Source: Chloroflexota bacterium (GTDB taxonomy: Bacteria > Chloroflexota > Anaerolineae > Aggregatilineales > J027). From it: 64,000 nt of DNA. The notes below the pieces were generated by a model. It was not told the DNA's origin. It saw nothing but the letters and a program-made list of their open reading frames with translations, and did no database searches. Of the stretch, positions 60,690 through 64,000 are shown piece by piece. The stretch lies in the NCBI GenBank assembly GCA_024434115.1, contig QMIT01000007.1, forward strand, positions 280,262 to 344,261, given 5' to 3'. Position numbers and translations under genes: made by a program. The number at the start of each line of letters is the position of its first letter. The first letter of the stretch is position 1.

Positions 60690-61748
60690 CTACTCCTCAA
60701 CTGTACCCGGCAAAAACTCATTCGTGAAGACTTCAGATGTATCAAACGGCCCTTCAATGATGCCGTTTTCAATTAAGAAATCGGTGAAGCTCTGCCACAC
60801 TTCGGCGCTTTGTTGTCCCCAACGCGGCCCATCCGCCATATATTGATCGGCCAGCCAGACGGCGCTGGTATTGACTAAATCAGCATCCAATTCTGGCACG
60901 GCCTCCAACAAAATCGCGGCAGCATCGGCGGGATTTTCAATCGCGTCAGCATAACCCCGTGCGGTGGCTTGGACAAAAGCGGCCACGACATCCGGATGAT
61001 CGTCAATCATGCTTTGGGAGGTCAACAAAATCGGTGTGTAATAGTCCGGCACGCAGTCCAGATAATCTTGGAACATGACGGCATCCAGTTGCGTCCCGGC
61101 AACCTCCGCTTGAATTCCTTGCCAGCCATAGAATATCCACGAAAAGTCAATGCGGTCAGCGTTCATGAGTTCGATTGGGTCAGTAAACCCCACATCTATA
61201 TAGCGACTTTCGTCCCATGTCGCGCCATTGCATTCCAACAAACGGGTTAGCATCGCGTTTTCCAAATCGGGTTGGCTGAAACCACCATACATCAAGGGTG
61301 CTAAATCGGCTGGCCCTTCAACGGGGTTATTGGCGGCAATCGTTGCAAAAGCCGAAGTGTTATGCTGAATGATGGCGGCGACGGAAATCACCTCTGAGCC
61401 ATCTACCAACGCATAGGTGGTAAAATCTTGGAAGCCGACCCCAAATTCGACAATTCCGGCATCCAATGCCGCCTCAACCAGCGTGTCTACTGGCTCGATG
61501 ATTTCCACATCCAGATTGGCTTCATCGTAATAACCCATTGCTTGGGCAACATAAAATCCAGTATGGTTGGTATTTGGTGTCCAATCCAGCATCAGCTTGA
61601 CCGAGGTACGTTCATGGGCTTTGGCAAACTCGGTTGCTCCGCCTAATGGGTCGGATTTAGAGCCGTCGTCTTGTGCCATGACCGCTGCTGGAAGTAGCGC
61701 AATCATCAGGGCAATGATGATTGTTTTTAGAACAACTATCCTTTTCAT
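60690..61748 (-). CDS. thiY: ThiY, NMT1/THI5-like substrate-binding protein
   Basis: Exported binding protein of 352 residues with a signal peptide (MKRIVVLKTIIIALMIAL, cleavage near VMA-QD). The family motif DWTPNTNHTGFYVA near 55 and the VDTLVEAALDAGIVEFGV region (about 86-103) match NMT1/THI5-like proteins that bind thiamin pyrimidine precursors. The CCCFC iron-site motif of the eukaryotic HMP synthase is absent, so it is a transporter part, not an enzyme. ATG 61748 follows AAAGGA at a long distance. It is followed by the thiZ hairpin. Confidence 0.87.
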   Translation of the reverse strand: MKRIVVLKTIIIALMIALLPAAVMAQDDGSKSDPLGGATEFAKAHERTSVKLMLDWTPNTNHTGFYVAQAMGYYDEANLDVEIIEPVDTLVEAALDAGIVEFGVGFQDFTTYALVDGSEVISVAAIIQHNTSAFATIAANNPVEGPADLAPLMYGGFSQPDLENAMLTRLLECNGATWDESRYIDVGFTDPIELMNADRIDFSWIFYGWQGIQAEVAGTQLDAVMFQDYLDCVPDYYTPILLTSQSMIDDHPDVVAAFVQATARGYADAIENPADAAAILLEAVPELDADLVNTSAVWLADQYMADGPRWGQQSAEVWQSFTDFLIENGIIEGPFDTSEVFTNEFLPGTVEE

Positions 61749-61762
61749 GAGATTTGTATCCT

Positions 61763-62653
61763 TTAGAGATTCGATGATTTCAACTGTACGCCACGAATTT
61801 TTTGCCAGAGCGAATTTGACTGACGGCCTACCAACAACCAGCGTAAAGCCAGCATCTCGACCAACGTCACCAGCAAGACCAGCAGCACCGTCAATACAGC
61901 AATGACAATGACCACCAAAAACACCTGATCGGTATTGAATGAGCGGTAGGAACGCTGCAAAAATTTCCCCAAGCCCTCGCCTGAACCGACATATTCCCCG
62001 ATGACCGCCCCGACAACACTGTAGGTAGCCGCCAAACGCAGACCGCTAAAAAAGGAGGGCATGGCGGTTGGCAGTCGAACTTTCCACCACGTCTGCAATT
62101 TATTCGCACCCATCGCCCGCAGCAAACGCATATGCAGTGGGTCGGTGCTGCGTAGGCCATCCAACGTGCTGACCATAATCGGAAAAAAGCAGAACAGCGT
62201 CACGACAACGATTTTTGGCCCATAGCCGAATCCAAACAGCAAAATCAATAGGACGGCGATGGCAAAGGTCGGAACGGTCTGGGTCAGTACCAACAATGGG
62301 TAGAGAATCCAGCGCAGCGGTGGAAACATATCCATAATTGAGGCTAGGCCAAGCCCAATCACGGTCGCAATGGCTAACCCGGTCAAGGTAGCCCATAGCG
62401 TATTCGGAATTTGGACTTCCATGAGGTCGCCACGATAGGTTTCCCAAGCCTGCCATACCTCATTTGCCGATGGGATGAGCCGACCTAGCTGATCGCGGCT
62501 TACAGCATTGGTATCCACATACAATTGGGCCATTCCCCCGGTCAAAAATACCAGCAGCAGGAGCATCAGAATAATCAGAACGATAATTCGCCCGATTTCC
62601 AATGGCATCCTCAAGAGGGTCCTTTTTGACGAGGGCGTGGCGGATCCATTCAT
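61763..62653 (-). CDS. thiX: ThiX, ABC permease for a thiamin precursor
   Basis: Inner-membrane permease of 296 residues from ATG 62653, with about six helices and the BPD_transp_1 motif RAMGANKLQTWWKVRLPTAMP (in part), plus the loop SGLRLAATYSVVGAVIGEY. ATG 62608 (MPLEIGR) is an alternative start with a comparable ribosome site, and the extra 15 residues are not conserved-looking. It lies 10 bp after the UPF0045 gene and 14 bp before thiY. Confidence 0.85.
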   Translation of the reverse strand: MNGSATPSSKRTLLRMPLEIGRIIVLIILMLLLLVFLTGGMAQLYVDTNAVSRDQLGRLIPSANEVWQAWETYRGDLMEVQIPNTLWATLTGLAIATVIGLGLASIMDMFPPLRWILYPLLVLTQTVPTFAIAVLLILLFGFGYGPKIVVVTLFCFFPIMVSTLDGLRSTDPLHMRLLRAMGANKLQTWWKVRLPTAMPSFFSGLRLAATYSVVGAVIGEYVGSGEGLGKFLQRSYRSFNTDQVFLVVIVIAVLTVLLVLLVTLVEMLALRWLLVGRQSNSLWQKIRGVQLKSSNL

Positions 62654-62663
62654 GGTGTGCAAC

Positions 62664-62954
62664 CTAGCGGTACTTGGCGAGTTTGTCGTCAATCGTAGAA
62701 CCATTCACCGCATCTGAGATTTTGATAATCGTGACAGCCTTTTGTACCCCCGCGTCAAAACAGGCTTCATGAGCGGCTCGTGCTGCTTTGAGGCAATCTT
62801 CCAACTGCCCCTCCATCACCGTTTCCATTGGAGTAACGATATAGCGAATACCCGATGCTTGAATGGCGGCAATCGCTTTATCTACAACGGGATAGGGGTC
62901 ATTGACAAACGGCAGTACCTGAACCCCCACAACAGTTGTTCGAGAACTAGACAT
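62664..62954 (-). CDS. UPF0045/MTH1187-type thiamin-binding protein
   Basis: A 96-residue protein of the MTH1187/YkoF-like ferredoxin-fold family, shown by GVQVLPFVNDPYPVVDKAI (in part), YIVTPMETVMEG near 40 and VTIIKISD near 75. Related proteins bind thiamin or HMP and are found with thi transport genes. Its place between thiN and thiX under a TPP riboswitch fits such a role. It starts 13 bp after thiN. Confidence 0.87.
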   Translation of the reverse strand: MSSSRTTVVGVQVLPFVNDPYPVVDKAIAAIQASGIRYIVTPMETVMEGQLEDCLKAARAAHEACFDAGVQKAVTIIKISDAVNGSTIDDKLAKYR

Positions 62955-62967
62955 AGGCGCTTTTCCT

Positions 62968-63630
62968 TTATGCGTGACCTATTGTATGGATAATCAGAAG
63001 CGTGCCACTTTTGAAGGTAACACTCGCCTCCGGTGAAATAATGACATTGCTGACTCCTCGTGCAGGCCCTAAATAGAGGGTTTCGTCGGACAGGGGATAC
63101 TGCAATCCATAGGTTGTAATTCCCTGTGCATCTCCTTGAAAGGGAAGCAGGGAAACCGTATCGCCAATGGCCCCGCTTAAGGGATGTGTACCCGGCTGGA
63201 TAACCCAGACTGATTGGTTATTGTCTACGAGACGAACCTTGCGATTTTGCATGGCTGGCAGCGTCAACAAATAGAGATTGCTGAGAGTATGGTCAATCCG
63301 CGCCCCCATTGCGGCCAATATAAAAATATCGCTGGCCCCGTGTTCAGTCGCTTCTAACAGGGCAAGTTCCAAATCCGTCTCATCTTTATCTGGAGGGAAA
63401 CGGAGCAGTTCAGCGCCAGCCGATTCGAGGGTGTCTAGTGTATTGGGGTCAATGGAATCCATATCCCCGACGATGATATAGGGGCGCAATCCCATTTTTA
63501 AGGCCACATCTGCTCCGCCATCTGCACAGATAATCAGTGCGTCCGCCGCATGTTCGACGACGTTCCGCACGGCTTGGCCCATTTGGGGAGTTCCATTTGC
63601 CACGACGATGGCTTTTTTGAAACCAGACAT
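62968..63630 (-). CDS. thiN: Thiamin pyrophosphokinase (ThiN)
   Basis: Makes thiamin pyrophosphate from thiamin and ATP. From ATG 63630 it has 220 residues: an N-terminal catalytic domain with ALIICADGGADVALKMG, IIVGDMDSIDP and PPDKDETDLELAL, then a C-terminal thiamin-binding domain ending SGTLLIIHTIGHA. The frame from 63717 would start inside the TPP riboswitch and is wrong. The Shine-Dalgarno GGAG lies in the 3' arm of the riboswitch terminator (63641-63660), so folding of that hairpin blocks both transcription and translation. Confidence 0.93.
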   Translation of the reverse strand: MSGFKKAIVVANGTPQMGQAVRNVVEHAADALIICADGGADVALKMGLRPYIIVGDMDSIDPNTLDTLESAGAELLRFPPDKDETDLELALLEATEHGASDIFILAAMGARIDHTLSNLYLLTLPAMQNRKVRLVDNNQSVWVIQPGTHPLSGAIGDTVSLLPFQGDAQGITTYGLQYPLSDETLYLGPARGVSNVIISPEASVTFKSGTLLIIHTIGHA

Positions 63631-63635
63631 AAACG

Positions 63636-63660
63636 AAAAACCACTCCTTTGAGGGAGTGG
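63636..63660 (-). terminator. Riboswitch terminator containing the thiN Shine-Dalgarno
   Basis: On the minus strand CCACTCC (plus 63660-63654) pairs with GGAGTGG (plus 63647-63641), then TTTTT. The GGAG of the 3' arm is the only ribosome site for ATG 63630. Ligand-bound TPP aptamer is expected to allow this hairpin and so shut the operon. Confidence 0.9.
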
Positions 63661-63675
63661 CTGAATGTGTATATT

Positions 63676-63778
63676 CGTGCGAACTCCCTCCGCCGGAATT
63701 ACCCGGTTCAGGTTCAAGGGTCGGCATTGTCTTAAAATGCCCTCTCAGCCTGATTAGCTCAAGCTCCCCTGTAGCGAT
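63676..63778 (-). promoter_or_regulatory. TPP riboswitch (thi box)
   Basis: The minus-strand leader contains the thi-box hallmarks in order: GGGGAGC, GCTGAGAGGG, then ACCCTTGAACCTGA, CCGGGTAATTCCGG and the closing GGAGGGA. These are the conserved P2/P3 and P4/P5 elements that bind thiamin pyrophosphate. It lies between the promoter at 63795-63823 and the terminator at 63636, upstream of thiN. Boundaries are approximate. Confidence 0.95.
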
Positions 63779-63794
63779 CAGTTGTAGTTAAGAG

Positions 63795-63823
63795 AAGTTA
63801 ACATAGGGTCGGATATTTGTCAA
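63795..63823 (-). promoter_or_regulatory. Promoter of the thi operon
   Basis: On the minus strand TTGACA (plus 63823-63818) and TAACTT (plus 63800-63795) are 17 bp apart, with TGT before the -10 as in extended -10 promoters. Transcription would start near 63788, just ahead of the aptamer. The rest of the window to 64000 holds no gene I can support; a plus-strand TTGACA at 63926-63931 has no good -10. Confidence 0.7.
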
Positions 63824-64000
63824 ACAAATTTTGGTCAAACGAGATTTTTGGCTTATATAGAGGGTTTCGGGTGAATAGTTAGGCAATTTAAAATTTTTCT
63901 AAATTTCGCCCTTGCGCCTCTCCGATTGACATGGTAAATTTGTAGCTGTACCGCAAGACAAGGGAAGAAGACGTTGGGGATAGCGGCAGCTATGCTAACG

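Noticed and set aside
63631..63717. ThiN start at 63717
   Set aside because: This stretch is the TPP riboswitch tail and terminator. The RNA elements are certain and the peptide they would encode is not conserved-looking.

Overview
The window reads as a compact bacterial chromosome of moderate G+C with few gaps and many overlapping genes. The gene content suggests a Chloroflexota (Anaerolineae-like) bacterium: a dcw-cluster tail with a Q/P-rich FtsZ linker, a form II (AYRGAGR) CO-dehydrogenase-type molybdenum hydroxylase cluster, RodZ with a Thr/Pro-rich tail, lipoproteins with SH3/CARDB domains, and TATAAT-type promoters. This placement is an inference from family content; no rRNA or tRNA gene was seen.

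Layout. 1-5.8 kb: end of the division/cell-wall cluster (murC partial, murB, ftsQ, ftsA, ftsZ) closed by a terminator. 5.9-10.3 kb: an A+T-rich membrane protein, a lone receiver domain, and secreted proteins (HELGH protease, L,D-transpeptidase, beta-propeller). 10.4-13.5 kb: LON-domain protein, plsX and fabF. 13.5-16.8 kb: pterin/folate genes (phhB and folE on the minus strand, folB and an extended folK on the plus strand) with a lytic transglycosylase. 16.9-26.3 kb: cox cluster (coxG, S, L, M, terminator, MoxR ATPase, VWA/CoxE, XdhC, molybdopterin-binding protein), interrupted by a TIR-domain gene. 26.3-32.3 kb: AAC(3)-family acetyltransferase, rplI, rodZ, methyltransferase, a PAAR/MgtC pair and radA. 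32.5-36 kb: NAD-salvage genes (pncB and a nicotinamidase-like hydrolase) around a DUF4236-TPR protein. 36-43.8 kb: signalling and hypothetical genes (GAF histidine kinase, FHA, double GNAT) and an orphan peptide-type solute-binding protein. 44-47.1 kb: stress genes (cbpA, trxA, hrcA). 47-52 kb: otsB, an SH3/CARDB lipoprotein, and a Q/P-rich membrane protein paired with a winged-helix AAA+ ATPase. 51.9-58.6 kb: giant FtsX permease, LolD-like ATPase, xseB, membrane proteins and a universal stress protein. 58.7-63.8 kb (minus strand): a thiamin operon led by a TPP riboswitch (thiN, UPF0045 protein, thiX, thiY, thiZ), probably extended by DUF402 and DinB-like genes.

The best-supported regulatory element is the TPP riboswitch: promoter, aptamer, and an intrinsic terminator whose 3' arm carries the thiN Shine-Dalgarno. 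A second device lies in the same operon: an 18-bp hairpin between thiY and thiZ that buries the thiZ ribosome binding site. The most unusual gene-level features are the TIR gene inside the cox operon, an orphan PAAR protein without His or Cys next to an MgtC-like protein, the roughly 80-residue tail on FolK, and the membrane protein/AAA+ pair at 49.6-51.9 kb. Start codons were moved downstream in many genes where a Shine-Dalgarno, signal peptide or upstream RNA element decides the matter; the reasons are in each entry.
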